The notes under the pieces are model-generated. The model was not told the origin of the DNA, did not search any database, and saw nothing but the letters and a program-made list of their open reading frames with translations. Shown piece after piece: positions 1 to 8,590 of a stretch of 64,000 nt of DNA (positions within the stretch are counted from its first letter, which is position 1; each line of letters starts with the position of its first letter). The stretch is from an uncultured Cellulophaga sp. Its GTDB lineage: Bacteria > Bacteroidota > Bacteroidia > Flavobacteriales > Flavobacteriaceae. Where the stretch lies: NCBI GenBank assembly GCA_947492955.1, contig CANLOV010000002.1, forward strand, positions 372,001 to 436,000, written 5' to 3'. Made by a program: the position numbers and the translations under genes.

Positions 1-878
1 TATATTCTGTAAATAAAATAGAAAAGTCTAAAAACTCAAATGGTGCTGTAGTTGCTTTTAAAATTGAAGAAAACAATGCGTTAAAACAAATAAACAACAC
101 CCCAACAGCTAATGCCTATGGGTGTCATGTTGGAATTTCTAAAGATGGTAAATATTTAGCATCCTCTAGCTATGGAGGTGGCAGTATTTCTGTATTTAAC
201 ATTAATGAAAATGGAGCTTTACTTCCAAATCCTCAATTTATAAACCATAAAATATTAGACACACTAAAAATAGCAAAAGCGCACGCTTCTAAATTTACAA
301 AAGATGGACTTTTTACTGCCGATTTAGGGTTAGATGCTATTAAGCGCTACCAATTAAAAGACAACAAATTTATACCTGCAGAACAAGCATCTATTAATTT
401 ACCAGATGGTGCTGGCCCCAGACACTTTACTTTTAATAAAAATAAGAATATACTGTATGTTATAAATGAGCTAAACGCAACCATTACAGTGTTTAAAAAA
501 GATACTAAGGGTAATTACGTAGAGCTAGAAGTAAAAAACACTTTAGCTCCAGATTACAAAGGACAAAAATCCTGTGCTGATATTCATTTATCTAATGATG
601 GTAAATTTTTATACGGATCTAACCGAGGAGAAAATACTATTGTAATTTTTAAGGTTGATGCTGATACTGGGAAACTAACTTTAGTAGGTAGAGAATCTGT
701 GCATGGAGATTGGCCAAGAAATTTTGCTTTAGACCCAACTAATAAATTCTTATTAGTTGCTAACCAAAAAAGTGATAATATCACCGTTTTTAAAAGAGAT
801 TCAGAAAAAGGCACTTTAACATTCTTACAAGAAGTAAAAACGCCTACCCCAGTGTGTTTAGAGTTTTTAGATTTGTAA
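1..878 (+). CDS. Lactonase family protein (6-phosphogluconolactonase-like), 3' part
   Basis: The frame is open from base 3 to the stop at 876-878, about 291 codons, so the N-terminus lies outside the window. The protein is made of repeated seven-bladed-propeller units (for example DGKYLASSSYGGGSISVF and DGKFLYGSNRGENTIVIF). It carries the GPRHF motif near the middle and DWPRNFALDP in the last blade, both typical of the Pfam lactonase family that includes bacterial 6-phosphogluconolactonase (YbhE type) and muconate cycloisomerase-like proteins. The likely role is hydrolysis of a sugar lactone, but the exact substrate cannot be read from the sequence. Any secretion signal would lie upstream of the window. 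The family call is firm; the pentose-phosphate role is an inference. Confidence 0.82.
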   Translation, partial: YSVNKIEKSKNSNGAVVAFKIEENNALKQINNTPTANAYGCHVGISKDGKYLASSSYGGGSISVFNINENGALLPNPQFINHKILDTLKIAKAHASKFTKDGLFTADLGLDAIKRYQLKDNKFIPAEQASINLPDGAGPRHFTFNKNKNILYVINELNATITVFKKDTKGNYVELEVKNTLAPDYKGQKSCADIHLSNDGKFLYGSNRGENTIVIFKVDADTGKLTLVGRESVHGDWPRNFALDPTNKFLLVANQKSDNITVFKRDSEKGTLTFLQEVKTPTPVCLEFLDL

Positions 879-1001
879 TAATCTATGTTTTCTAATTACA
901 GATGGGCATTTTAGGATACCTATTACTACAAAAAATAAAACAATGTACAATTAATTACGTTACAATCTCTACAACAAGGTTTTACAAAAAACAAAAGCGG
1001 G

Positions 1002-1997
1002 ATGAGAAAGTTAGTTATAATTTGTATAAGCTATTTATTAAGTCTTGGATGTTCTTCTCAGGATGAAAAATCATATATAAAATCTGGGGGAGAAATAATA
1101 TATGGCAAGCCAAAAATGCTAGAATTTATTGCTTACAATCCTTTAATAAATAAAAATGGAGAAATAATAAAAGGGAATATTTTAACTAAAAGAGTATGGG
1201 GAGGTGTTAGTTATAATGGCAGTGGAAAATTATTGTATGATAAAGAGGGTAGGCATACACATACCTATGATTATAAACTAGGTAGTAAAGAAGTAGGGAA
1301 ATTAATTAAAGAAGAATATTTTAAAAATAACACAATTAAAACATCAACATTGTATCCGCCATATAAGGCTATAGATTACTTTTTTATTGAACAATATGAT
1401 GCTAATGATAATCTAACTTATGAGAGCCATTATTCGTGTTTGTCCTGTTTTCCTAAAAATAAAGAGGTATTACCAAATCGTGAATATATCTATATATATG
1501 ATTCTTTAAATAATCTAACAAAAAAAAAAATTTACGATTATGATTATGGGTATAATTATGACAAACCTAGAAAAATAAGCGACTCTACTATTAATAGTTA
1601 CCAATTAGAGTACAAGCAAGATCAGTTATACAAGAGCCAATTATTTCAGAAAAAATACGATAGTCTGGGTATTATACAAGAAGAATATGTAGACAAAGCA
1701 TTTATATATAGTAACAATAAAGAAGGAGTTTTAATAAAAAAACAAGAACAAGAATCAGAATATTATTTGGAGTATTACCCAAATGGAATTATGAAAAAAC
1801 ATAATTGGGATAAAGACAAATATTATCTGTATAACAAAGAGGGATATTTAACAAAAGTTAAATTTTATATGTCTGAAAATCCCGTTACTTATACCTATGA
1901 TAAAGAAGATAAGTATGGCAATTGGACCCGTGTAATTGTATCTAAAAAAGGAAAACCAGTTATCTACGGAGAACGCACAATAACTTATTACGAATAA
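1002..1997 (+). CDS. Hypothetical lipoprotein with YD-like repeats
   Basis: A 331-residue protein with a lipoprotein signal: hydrophobic residues 5-15 followed by LSLGCSS, with the lipobox cysteine at position 17. The mature part is rich in Tyr, Lys and Asp and contains several short units of the form YDxxxNLTxKxxYDY and YNKEGYLTKVKFY, which resemble degenerate YD/RHS-type beta-strand repeats. I recognise no catalytic motif. It stands alone between the lactonase and hemJ. It is probably anchored in a periplasm-facing membrane leaflet or the outer membrane; the function is unknown. The start ATG is well placed for the signal peptide. Confidence 0.7.
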   Translation: MRKLVIICISYLLSLGCSSQDEKSYIKSGGEIIYGKPKMLEFIAYNPLINKNGEIIKGNILTKRVWGGVSYNGSGKLLYDKEGRHTHTYDYKLGSKEVGKLIKEEYFKNNTIKTSTLYPPYKAIDYFFIEQYDANDNLTYESHYSCLSCFPKNKEVLPNREYIYIYDSLNNLTKKKIYDYDYGYNYDKPRKISDSTINSYQLEYKQDQLYKSQLFQKKYDSLGIIQEEYVDKAFIYSNNKEGVLIKKQEQESEYYLEYYPNGIMKKHNWDKDKYYLYNKEGYLTKVKFYMSENPVTYTYDKEDKYGNWTRVIVSKKGKPVIYGERTITYYE

Positions 1998-2077
1998 GAA
2001 AATAATGCTTATTATTTATAAGTTTAAAGTAGCATAAAAACTACTAAATACACCAATTAAAATCACTGTTCTTTGTA

Positions 2078-2085
2078 TATCTTTG
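2078..2085 (+). promoter_or_regulatory. -7 promoter element for hemJ
   Basis: TATCTTTG is an exact match to the Bacteroidota -7 consensus TAnnTTTG and lies 22 bases before the hemJ ATG. No TTG was found at the usual -33 distance. Confidence 0.5.
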
Positions 2086-2107
2086 CAACAAGCAGATACT
2101 ATTAGAG

Positions 2108-2659
2108 ATGTCAGAATATTACAATTACATAAAATCGTTACACCTCATCTTTGTAATTACATGGTTTGCTGGCTTATTTTATATTCCTCGCTTATTTATT
2201 TACCACATAGAAGCTTCTTTAAAACCATCTCCAGAGAAAGAAATTTTAAGCAAACAAATGCAACTTATGGCCAAACGTTTGTGGTATATTATTACATGGC
2301 CTTCTGCAATACTGGCTATTATTTTTGCGATTTGGTTACTTATTTTAATGCCCGTGTGGTTACAACAACCTTGGATGCATGTAAAATTAGGTTTTGTAGT
2401 AGCATTAATTATTTATCACCTAAAGAGCCATCAAATATTTTTACAATTACAACGCAATAAAATTAAATACACTTCTAATTTTATGCGCATTTGGAATGAA
2501 GCCTCTACACTTATCCTTTTTGCCGTAGTTTTTTTAGTCATCTTAAAAAATGCTGTTAATTGGATTTACGGAGTTATTGGCATTTTTACGCTCGCAATTC
2601 TTTTAATGCTAGGTATTAAGCTATACAAACGTATTCGCAATAAAAACCCTGAAGCCTAA
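2108..2659 (+). CDS. hemJ: Protoporphyrinogen IX oxidase, HemJ type
   Basis: A 183-residue membrane protein with four to five hydrophobic helices and the HemJ N-terminal signature SLHLIFVITWFAGLFYIPR, including the conserved histidine at position 12 and a second one at YHIEA. HemJ oxidises protoporphyrinogen IX to protoporphyrin IX, the penultimate step of heme synthesis, in the cytoplasmic membrane. The length matches bacterial HemJ. A perfect -7 element precedes the gene, so it is probably a single transcription unit. The alternative name, CopD-like or UPF0093 protein, refers to the same family. Confidence 0.88.
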   Translation: MSEYYNYIKSLHLIFVITWFAGLFYIPRLFIYHIEASLKPSPEKEILSKQMQLMAKRLWYIITWPSAILAIIFAIWLLILMPVWLQQPWMHVKLGFVVALIIYHLKSHQIFLQLQRNKIKYTSNFMRIWNEASTLILFAVVFLVILKNAVNWIYGVIGIFTLAILLMLGIKLYKRIRNKNPEA

Positions 2660-2703
2660 CACACATTGCAGTAATTTATAATAATTACGAGTAAATAAAC
2701 AAC

Positions 2704-2799
2704 CTCGACCCAAGGGCACGAGCTATTAAATAGGAAAACCCTTTATTATTTTTGACGCAAGCGTCGGAGAATTAAACCCAAATAGGCTATCGCCGTGCG
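2704..2799. repeat. Dyad-rich intergenic element
   Basis: The 186-base gap between hemJ and the histidine kinase contains several short dyads in a row: CTCGACCC..GGGCACGAG (2704-2722), CTATTAAATAG (2723-2733), a perfect GACGCAAGCGTC (2754-2765) and CGCCGTGCG (2791-2799). It is richer in G+C than nearby gaps. It has the look of a dispersed intergenic repeat or a short structured RNA, but a second copy is not present in this window, so the repeat status is inferred. Confidence 0.35.
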
Positions 2800-2845
2800 A
2801 TTAAATTGGACTAATATTTGCTATCTTAGTTCAAAATAGTCTGCT

Positions 2846-4297
2846 TTGTTAAAAAACTTATCGTTCCGTTCCCGAATATTTATTTCAATGATTTTATTGG
2901 TGTTTATTGCATCAGTCTTAATTGTTGGTGTAACCATATACCAATATAGAGAACAGACTAACGATTACCACCAAAAACGTTTGGCACGTAAAGAAGCTCA
3001 AATAAAACAAAGTATTATTTATACGCTTAAAGAAACCACCTATCCTGTTATTACAGAAAATTTAAAGGATATTTTTAAGCATGAAATTTATCAGATTGCG
3101 GATGTCCAAAATTTAAATTTCAATATTTATGATTTAGAAGGACAACTTATTAAAAGCTCTAAAGCAACATTTAACAACGATTCTATCTCTAATTGTTTAA
3201 GTGCTAATACGCTAAATAATTTAGAAGCATCTGCCTCTAAAAGATATGTAGAAGAGAATACAAGTCCAAACGATAGATTCCACGCATCGTACAGCTATAT
3301 TACAAACAACAAATTTAAACCAATTGGTATATTAAACTTACCTTACTTAGAAGATAATACTTTTAACAACAAGGAATTAAAAGAATTTCTATTTCGTTTG
3401 GCTTGGGTATATTTAGTTTTACTGGTTATAGCTATTGCCTTAGCTTATATAATTTCTAAATATATAACACGCTCTTTACAGACTATTTCTGATAAATTAA
3501 ACAAAACCAATTTTACACAAAAAAACAAACGAATTATTATTAAAAACCCAGGTGAAGAAATAGGGAAATTAATTAGCTCTTATAACGGAATGATAGATGA
3601 ATTGGAAGAAAGTGCTGTAAAATTAGCCCGTAGTGAAAGAGAGCAAGCTTGGCGAGAAATGGCAAAACAAGTGGCGCATGAAATAAAAAATCCGTTAACT
3701 CCAATGCGTTTAAGTGTACAAAGTTTTGAGCGCAAATTTGACCCTAATGACCCTAAAATTGAGCAAAAAATAGATGAATACTCTAAAACTTTAATTCAGC
3801 AAATAGATACCTTAAGCAGCATTGCTTCTGCCTTTTCTAATTTTGCAAACATGCCAGCACAACAAAATGAAACCTTAAATGTGGTTAAAATTGTAAAATT
3901 AGCATTAGATATTTTTAATGAAAATTATATTCATTTTATAAGTGAGGAAGAAGAGGTAATTGCAAAACTAGACCGAACGCAACTTATAAGAATTGTAACC
4001 AATTTGGTAAAAAATGCCGAACAAGCTATTCCTGAAAATACAGCGCCTAAAATTCTGGTTTCAGTAGCATCAGAAAACGAAATTGTTAAAATTATGGTAG
4101 CAGATAATGGCATTGGTATAGCAGAAGAGTTTAAAGACAAGGTTTTTGAACCTAAATTCACCACAAAAACCAGTGGTATGGGCTTAGGTTTAGGTATGGT
4201 AAAAAATATTATAGAAAACTATAACGGAACTATAGATTTTACTTCAGAAGAGCATCAAGGAACTATTTTTACTGTAAAACTTCCAAAAGGAATATAA
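2846..4297 (+). CDS. Sensor histidine kinase, NtrY-like
   Basis: A 483-residue membrane kinase. It has a first transmembrane helix at about 11-31, an extracytoplasmic sensor region of about 150 residues, a second helix at about 185-205, a HAMP-like linker to about 258, then the phosphoacceptor motif HEIKNPLTP with His278. The ATPase domain follows with an N box (LVKNAEQAI), G1 (DNGIGI) and G2 (GMGLGLGM). The HEIKNPLTPM form is typical of NtrY-type kinases. The start codon is TTG, since no upstream ATG fits, and the N-terminus then begins with a plausible basic stretch and helix. A crotonase gene follows 11 bases downstream, so the two are probably co-transcribed. No response regulator is adjacent, so its partner is encoded elsewhere. 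Confidence 0.85.
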   Translation: MLKNLSFRSRIFISMILLVFIASVLIVGVTIYQYREQTNDYHQKRLARKEAQIKQSIIYTLKETTYPVITENLKDIFKHEIYQIADVQNLNFNIYDLEGQLIKSSKATFNNDSISNCLSANTLNNLEASASKRYVEENTSPNDRFHASYSYITNNKFKPIGILNLPYLEDNTFNNKELKEFLFRLAWVYLVLLVIAIALAYIISKYITRSLQTISDKLNKTNFTQKNKRIIIKNPGEEIGKLISSYNGMIDELEESAVKLARSEREQAWREMAKQVAHEIKNPLTPMRLSVQSFERKFDPNDPKIEQKIDEYSKTLIQQIDTLSSIASAFSNFANMPAQQNETLNVVKIVKLALDIFNENYIHFISEEEEVIAKLDRTQLIRIVTNLVKNAEQAIPENTAPKILVSVASENEIVKIMVADNGIGIAEEFKDKVFEPKFTTKTSGMGLGLGMVKNIIENYNGTIDFTSEEHQGTIFTVKLPKGI

Positions 4298-4308
4298 CAA
4301 CATAAGCT

Positions 4309-5091
4309 ATGAGTTACACAAATATCTTGGTTACAAAAAAGGAAACAATTGCTACTGTTACAATAAACAGACCTAATAAACTAAATGCCTTAAATAAAGA
4401 TACCATAGCAGAATTACACTCAGTATGCAAAGCATTAGATAAGGATAAAAACATAAAAGCTATTCTACTAACTGGTAGTGGAGAAAAAGCTTTTGTCGCT
4501 GGCGCAGATATTGCTGAATTTGCAAATTTTACTAGTAAACAAGGAGCAAAATTAGCAGCAAAAGGACAAGAAACACTTTTTAATTTTATAGAAAACTTAA
4601 GCACTCCTGTAATTGCAGCAATAAACGGCTTTGCTTTAGGTGGCGGATTAGAATTAGCCATGGCATGCCATTTTAGAATTGCTAGTGATAATGCAAAAAT
4701 GGGCTTACCAGAAGTATCCTTAGGAGTAATTCCTGGCTATGGTGGCACGCAGCGTTTACCGCAACTCATAGGAAAAGGAAGGGCTATGGAATTAATTATG
4801 ACAGCCAGCATGATTAATGCAGAAAAAGCAGAAGCTTATGGCCTTGTAAACCATGTAACTACTCTAGAAGAATTACTGCCTTATTGCATTAAGCTCGCAA
4901 GCAAGATATCGAATAATTCGTCTGTTGCCATTAAATATGCAATAAAAGCAATAAATGCTGGTTTTATACATGATGTAGATGGATACGCAACTGAGATTAA
5001 AGCTTTTGGAACCTGTTTTGGAACCCGAGATTTTAAAGAAGGTACTACTGCCTTTTTAGAAAAAAGAAAAGCTAATTTCCCAGGAGCTTAA
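4309..5091 (+). CDS. Enoyl-CoA hydratase/isomerase family protein
   Basis: A 260-residue crotonase-fold enzyme. The oxyanion-hole segments AGADIAEF (about 64-71) and NGFALGGGLELAMAC are present. Both glutamates used by true enoyl-CoA hydratases are found, Glu115 in GGGLELA and Glu135 in GLPEVSLG, spaced 20 residues apart as in the rat enzyme. The expected reaction is hydration of trans-2-enoyl-CoA in fatty acid or short-chain acyl-CoA breakdown in the cytoplasm. It lies directly behind the histidine kinase gene. Related activities (crotonase, methylglutaconyl-CoA hydratase) cannot be excluded from sequence alone. Confidence 0.88.
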   Translation: MSYTNILVTKKETIATVTINRPNKLNALNKDTIAELHSVCKALDKDKNIKAILLTGSGEKAFVAGADIAEFANFTSKQGAKLAAKGQETLFNFIENLSTPVIAAINGFALGGGLELAMACHFRIASDNAKMGLPEVSLGVIPGYGGTQRLPQLIGKGRAMELIMTASMINAEKAEAYGLVNHVTTLEELLPYCIKLASKISNNSSVAIKYAIKAINAGFIHDVDGYATEIKAFGTCFGTRDFKEGTTAFLEKRKANFPGA

Positions 5092-5113
5092 AATCAATTT
5101 TAAACCAATACCT

Positions 5114-6673
5114 ATGATACTTAAAAAGCATTTTATACTCTTATTTCTTTTTGCCTTTAGTATTGCAAAAGCACAAGAAATGCCTGTTTCTTACGCTTTT
5201 GGAGAAAAATATAACGATAAGCATAAATACTCTAACCTAGTATCTATAGCTAACGAGGCAAACGAAGGAACTGTACTAGTTAGAAGTTATTACGGAGGGC
5301 TTATCTTAAAACCCAAAGGCTATTTAATAGAACATTATAATAAAGATTTAGAGTTAATTTCTGAATTTAATTACAAACTTAAAGGGCATAACTTTGTAGA
5401 TGGGTATTTAAAAAACGGACGATTATATCTATTGTTTTTAGACTATAACCTTAGCAAAGGCTCTTACGATTATGTTGTACATAGTAGCTCTTTAAATAAT
5501 ATAGATTTTATAGAAAAAACGATATTATCTATACCATCAGCGGAAGTAGATTTTCCGTTAGATAAAAATTATTACAATAGAAATTTTTCTTCTGGTTTTA
5601 CAACATCTGTATTGTTTAATGATGATAAGTCTGCCTTTGTAATTAGCACTCATTTTAAAAAAAGAAAAGTAAACCAACACTTTATTTATTTGTTTGATGC
5701 TGATTTAAATAAAGTTATAACACACGATTTTTCTAAAGAAGTAGAGGAAAAAAATTATGCTTTTGAAGAAATAGCTATTGCTAAAGATTTAAAACAAGTT
5801 TACATCATTGGAAAAGCCTATTTTAAAAAGAAACGTTTTGGAGCCAAAGAGCGTAAATTTCAGTACGAAATGATACAAGTCTCTAATTCATTAAGTAAAA
5901 TACAAACTTTTGATGATGACGGTAAGTATTCAGAAGGTTTAAAACCTATACTTTCAGAAGACAACAAATTATTCTGTGTTGGTTTTTACTCTAACAGAAA
6001 AGACAATCGCTATAACGGTGTTGGTTATTTTAATGTGGACCCTGGTACTTTAAAAATAATTACAAAAAAATACCATCCGTTTTCCACACAGTTTATGCAA
6101 GATAAGTTTGGAAAAGACGAAGAGAAAGAAATAAAAAATCTAGTCTTTAAAAACCTAAGTATTACCCCAGAAAATAATATCATTTTTAATGCTGAAGAAT
6201 ATTTTGTTACCAGTAATTATAAAATTGAAGCTGGTAGTGGAAACAGAGTTAAAGTAAAAAGATACCATTATAATGATATGGTAAGCGCAAAACTAGATGC
6301 TTCTGGCGACCTTTTATGGACAAGAAACATTAATAAATCTGAAGTAACACAACACGATGAGGCATACGTATCTTATAGCACCTATATTAAAGGAGAAGAC
6401 AGCTATTTCTTTATAAGTACAGCCAGTGAAAATCCAGAGCAACTAGGAAAAGACCGTATTATTTTTAGACAAGGCTTTAGCCGTAACAGAAATGTTTTTC
6501 TTATTAAATTAGATGCAAAAGGAGATATGTCTTATGAAAAAATAATAGATGATAAAGATGCCCGTTTACCTTTAATGGTTTCTAAACCTTTAATAGTACC
6601 TACAGAAGATACTGTATTCTTTTATGCCAAAAGAGGAAATAAAAAACAACTAGCAAAAGTAGTTTTTAAATAA
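5114..6673 (+). CDS. Secreted hypothetical protein
   Basis: A 519-residue protein with a clear signal peptide: a lysine pair, then a hydrophobic core, then a cleavage site after IAKAQ near residue 21. The mature part looks all-beta and has no motif I recognise. It contains repeated KLDASGDLLWTRNI and KLDAKGDMSYEKII segments near the C-terminus that resemble propeller blades of secreted flavobacterial proteins. It has no type IX secretion C-terminal domain that I can identify. It follows the crotonase gene by 22 bases and may share its transcript. Confidence 0.7.
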   Translation: MILKKHFILLFLFAFSIAKAQEMPVSYAFGEKYNDKHKYSNLVSIANEANEGTVLVRSYYGGLILKPKGYLIEHYNKDLELISEFNYKLKGHNFVDGYLKNGRLYLLFLDYNLSKGSYDYVVHSSSLNNIDFIEKTILSIPSAEVDFPLDKNYYNRNFSSGFTTSVLFNDDKSAFVISTHFKKRKVNQHFIYLFDADLNKVITHDFSKEVEEKNYAFEEIAIAKDLKQVYIIGKAYFKKKRFGAKERKFQYEMIQVSNSLSKIQTFDDDGKYSEGLKPILSEDNKLFCVGFYSNRKDNRYNGVGYFNVDPGTLKIITKKYHPFSTQFMQDKFGKDEEKEIKNLVFKNLSITPENNIIFNAEEYFVTSNYKIEAGSGNRVKVKRYHYNDMVSAKLDASGDLLWTRNINKSEVTQHDEAYVSYSTYIKGEDSYFFISTASENPEQLGKDRIIFRQGFSRNRNVFLIKLDAKGDMSYEKIIDDKDARLPLMVSKPLIVPTEDTVFFYAKRGNKKQLAKVVFK

Positions 6674-6730
6674 GCTATCATTGACTTTCTAATAAAATCT
6701 GTTAATTAACATTTGTAAATATATTAAAAA

Positions 6731-6764
6731 TTGGATTTATTCCATAAATTTGGAATAAATCCAA
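6731..6764. promoter_or_regulatory. Perfect 14-bp inverted repeat at the radical SAM start
   Basis: TTGGATTTATTCCA (6731-6744) and TGGAATAAATCCAA (6751-6764) are exact reverse complements around a 6-base loop. The second arm ends 3 bases before the TTG start codon at 6768. No T-run follows on the plus strand, so it is not a standard terminator for the preceding gene. Its position suits an operator or an RNA hairpin acting on translation. Confidence 0.55.
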
Positions 6765-6767
6765 GTT

Positions 6768-7841
6768 TTGAGTCAAAAAGAATACATAAAAGGTCGTGGA
6801 GCACAGCAAAACAGTGCAAACAAATTTCTAGAACACATCTATGAAATACGAGAAGATTTTATGGAATTCTGTAGAATTGAAGGAGAGGAACCAGATAACA
6901 ATCGTACGCAATACATTCCCGTTTTTCCAAAAACAATTGTAAACAAAGTAACAAGTCCAGATATTGGAATGTCGTTTTCTATGAATGCATACCAAGGCTG
7001 CGAACATGGGTGTATTTACTGCTATGCCAGAAATACACACGAGTATTGGGGTTATAGTGCTGGTTTAGATTTTGAACGACGAATTCTAGTAAAAAAAGAT
7101 GCTCCAAAGTTACTAGAGGCTAAGCTAAAAAGTAAACAATGGAAAGCAAGTACTATAATAATGTCTGGCAATACAGATTCTTACCAACCAGCAGAGCAAA
7201 AATTTAAAATAACCAAAGCTTGTTTAGAAGTCTTTCTAAAATACAAACACCCAGTAGGCATTATTACTAAAAACGCTCTTATTTTAAGAGATTTAGATAT
7301 CTTATCGGCCTTAGCAAAAGACAATTTAATAGGAGTAAATATCTCGGTTACCTCTTTATCCGAAGAAACAAGACGTATTCTAGAACCGCGAACAACTACT
7401 ATAAAAAAGCGGCTAAAAACTATCGAAATATTATCTAAAAACGGTATTCCTGTAAATGCTATGTTAGCGCCAATAATTCCGGGTATTAACAGCCACGAAA
7501 TATTAAAACTAGCAAAATCGGTAGCAGATAGCGGAGCAGTATCTTTTGCATTCACTGTAGTGCGTTTAAATGGTGCTATTGGACAAATATTTACCGATTG
7601 GATACGCAAAGCAATGCCAAACAAGGCAGAAAAAGTATTACACCAAATAGCCGCATGCCACGGAGGCAATTTAAACGATAGTAGATTTGGAACACGAACT
7701 CGCGGAGATGGAAAAATAGCAGAATACATACACGATACTGTACGCTTAGCTAGAAATAATTATTTTAAAGACAAAAAGTTCCCTAAACTAAATACAAATT
7801 TACACGAACAATATAAAGATGGGCAAATGAAATTGTTTTAA
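6768..7841 (+). CDS. Radical SAM protein, PA0069 family
   Basis: A 357-residue protein with the N-terminal KGRGAQxN..NKF motif of the PA0069 family and a radical SAM cluster site CEHGCIYC (Cys78, Cys82, Cys85; CX3CX2C) in an SplB-like context (YCYARNTHEYWG). It should bind a [4Fe-4S] cluster and cleave S-adenosylmethionine; the substrate is unknown. TTG is taken as the start because the conserved KGRGA motif begins at residue 8 and the next Met is far downstream. A strong hairpin lies immediately before the start codon, which suggests control at that point. Confidence 0.82.
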   Translation: MSQKEYIKGRGAQQNSANKFLEHIYEIREDFMEFCRIEGEEPDNNRTQYIPVFPKTIVNKVTSPDIGMSFSMNAYQGCEHGCIYCYARNTHEYWGYSAGLDFERRILVKKDAPKLLEAKLKSKQWKASTIIMSGNTDSYQPAEQKFKITKACLEVFLKYKHPVGIITKNALILRDLDILSALAKDNLIGVNISVTSLSEETRRILEPRTTTIKKRLKTIEILSKNGIPVNAMLAPIIPGINSHEILKLAKSVADSGAVSFAFTVVRLNGAIGQIFTDWIRKAMPNKAEKVLHQIAACHGGNLNDSRFGTRTRGDGKIAEYIHDTVRLARNNYFKDKKFPKLNTNLHEQYKDGQMKLF

Positions 7842-7901
7842 AGAATTGTAACAATTATCTATTAAACAAGACTAATGTATTACAAACCAATACTTTATAT
7901 T

Positions 7902-8258
7902 ATGAGTGGAGCTGGACATATGCTACATGCTATTAAAACCTTAAAAGCTAATAGAAATTTATTAAAAAAACGAATTGATCAAAAAAGAGATGGTTTTGCA
8001 AACAATGAAACCGTAACCAAAGTAAACTTTAAAAAATCTACCGCTGCAGATATGATTGCTATTCGCAAAAAAATTAAGCAAACTAAAGCCAAAGAATTAA
8101 GATTAAATATTGCTTTAATGATAACTTCACTTATTATTTTTGCTATTCTAGTATGGTATTTTTTCCTTCTCTTTTTTAAAATTTGTACTGTACCTAATAC
8201 TTATCCCAACAGTACTTCTATTACTTGTATTATTTTCTTGGTCTTCAAATTCAAATGA
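7902..8258 (+). CDS. Small hypothetical protein with a C-terminal membrane helix
   Basis: The ATG at 7902 is preferred because MSGAGHMLHAIKTLKANRN is the start I associate with a common small flavobacterial family; an ATG at 7875 would add nine residues. A basic, probably helical region is followed by one hydrophobic helix (about ALMITSLIIFAILVWYFFLLFF). The last 25 residues do not resemble the family and read antisense through a decayed minus-strand reading frame (8148-8489), so the native 3' end may have been altered. The function is unknown. Confidence 0.55.
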   Translation: MSGAGHMLHAIKTLKANRNLLKKRIDQKRDGFANNETVTKVNFKKSTAADMIAIRKKIKQTKAKELRLNIALMITSLIIFAILVWYFFLLFFKICTVPNTYPNSTSITCIIFLVFKFK

Positions 8259-8489
8259 AGAAAATGGTTTTGCAGAATTAAAGCCAGAATAAATTAAATA
8301 AACTCCTAATTTATCTGTAGAACCTACATTATGTGTTTCTATACCTATTGCAAAAGACCAAAAATTAATTTTTTTAGTGGTTTTTTTTATAATCTTTTCC
8401 TCATTTGAATCTAAAAAAACACCTTCAGATGTAATATTTCCATAATTATATTTAGGAATAAAAACCCACCGAGAAAATTCTTCTTGGTA
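8148..8489 (-). pseudogene. Remnant of a beta-strand-rich protein gene
   Basis: On the minus strand, 113 codons stay open between a stop at 8490-8492 and the tag stop at 8148-8150. The codon choice looks coding, and the product has alternating polar and hydrophobic strands typical of an outer-membrane barrel C-terminus (for example FWSFAIGIETHNVGS, TVGISIRYSTNF). There is no ATG in the frame; an ATG in the neighbouring frame just upstream (MEINTKKN) suggests a frameshifted start. I read it as a decaying fragment whose 5' part is lost. Confidence 0.5.
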
Positions 8490-8590
8490 TTAATCTCCAT
8501 AAATTATCATAAAGAAAACATAATGTTTTTAAAAATAGGAATTAGAATAGGTAACTTTAGCTATCTCTAAAACACTAAAAGCATATTTAA

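Noticed and set aside
2083-2460. Overlapping frame inside hemJ
   Set aside because: It is in another phase of the same strand; hemJ has the motifs and promoter spacing.
7181-7729. Minus-strand frame inside the PA0069 radical SAM gene
   Set aside because: It lies wholly antisense to a gene with strong family motifs and has no recognisable domain.
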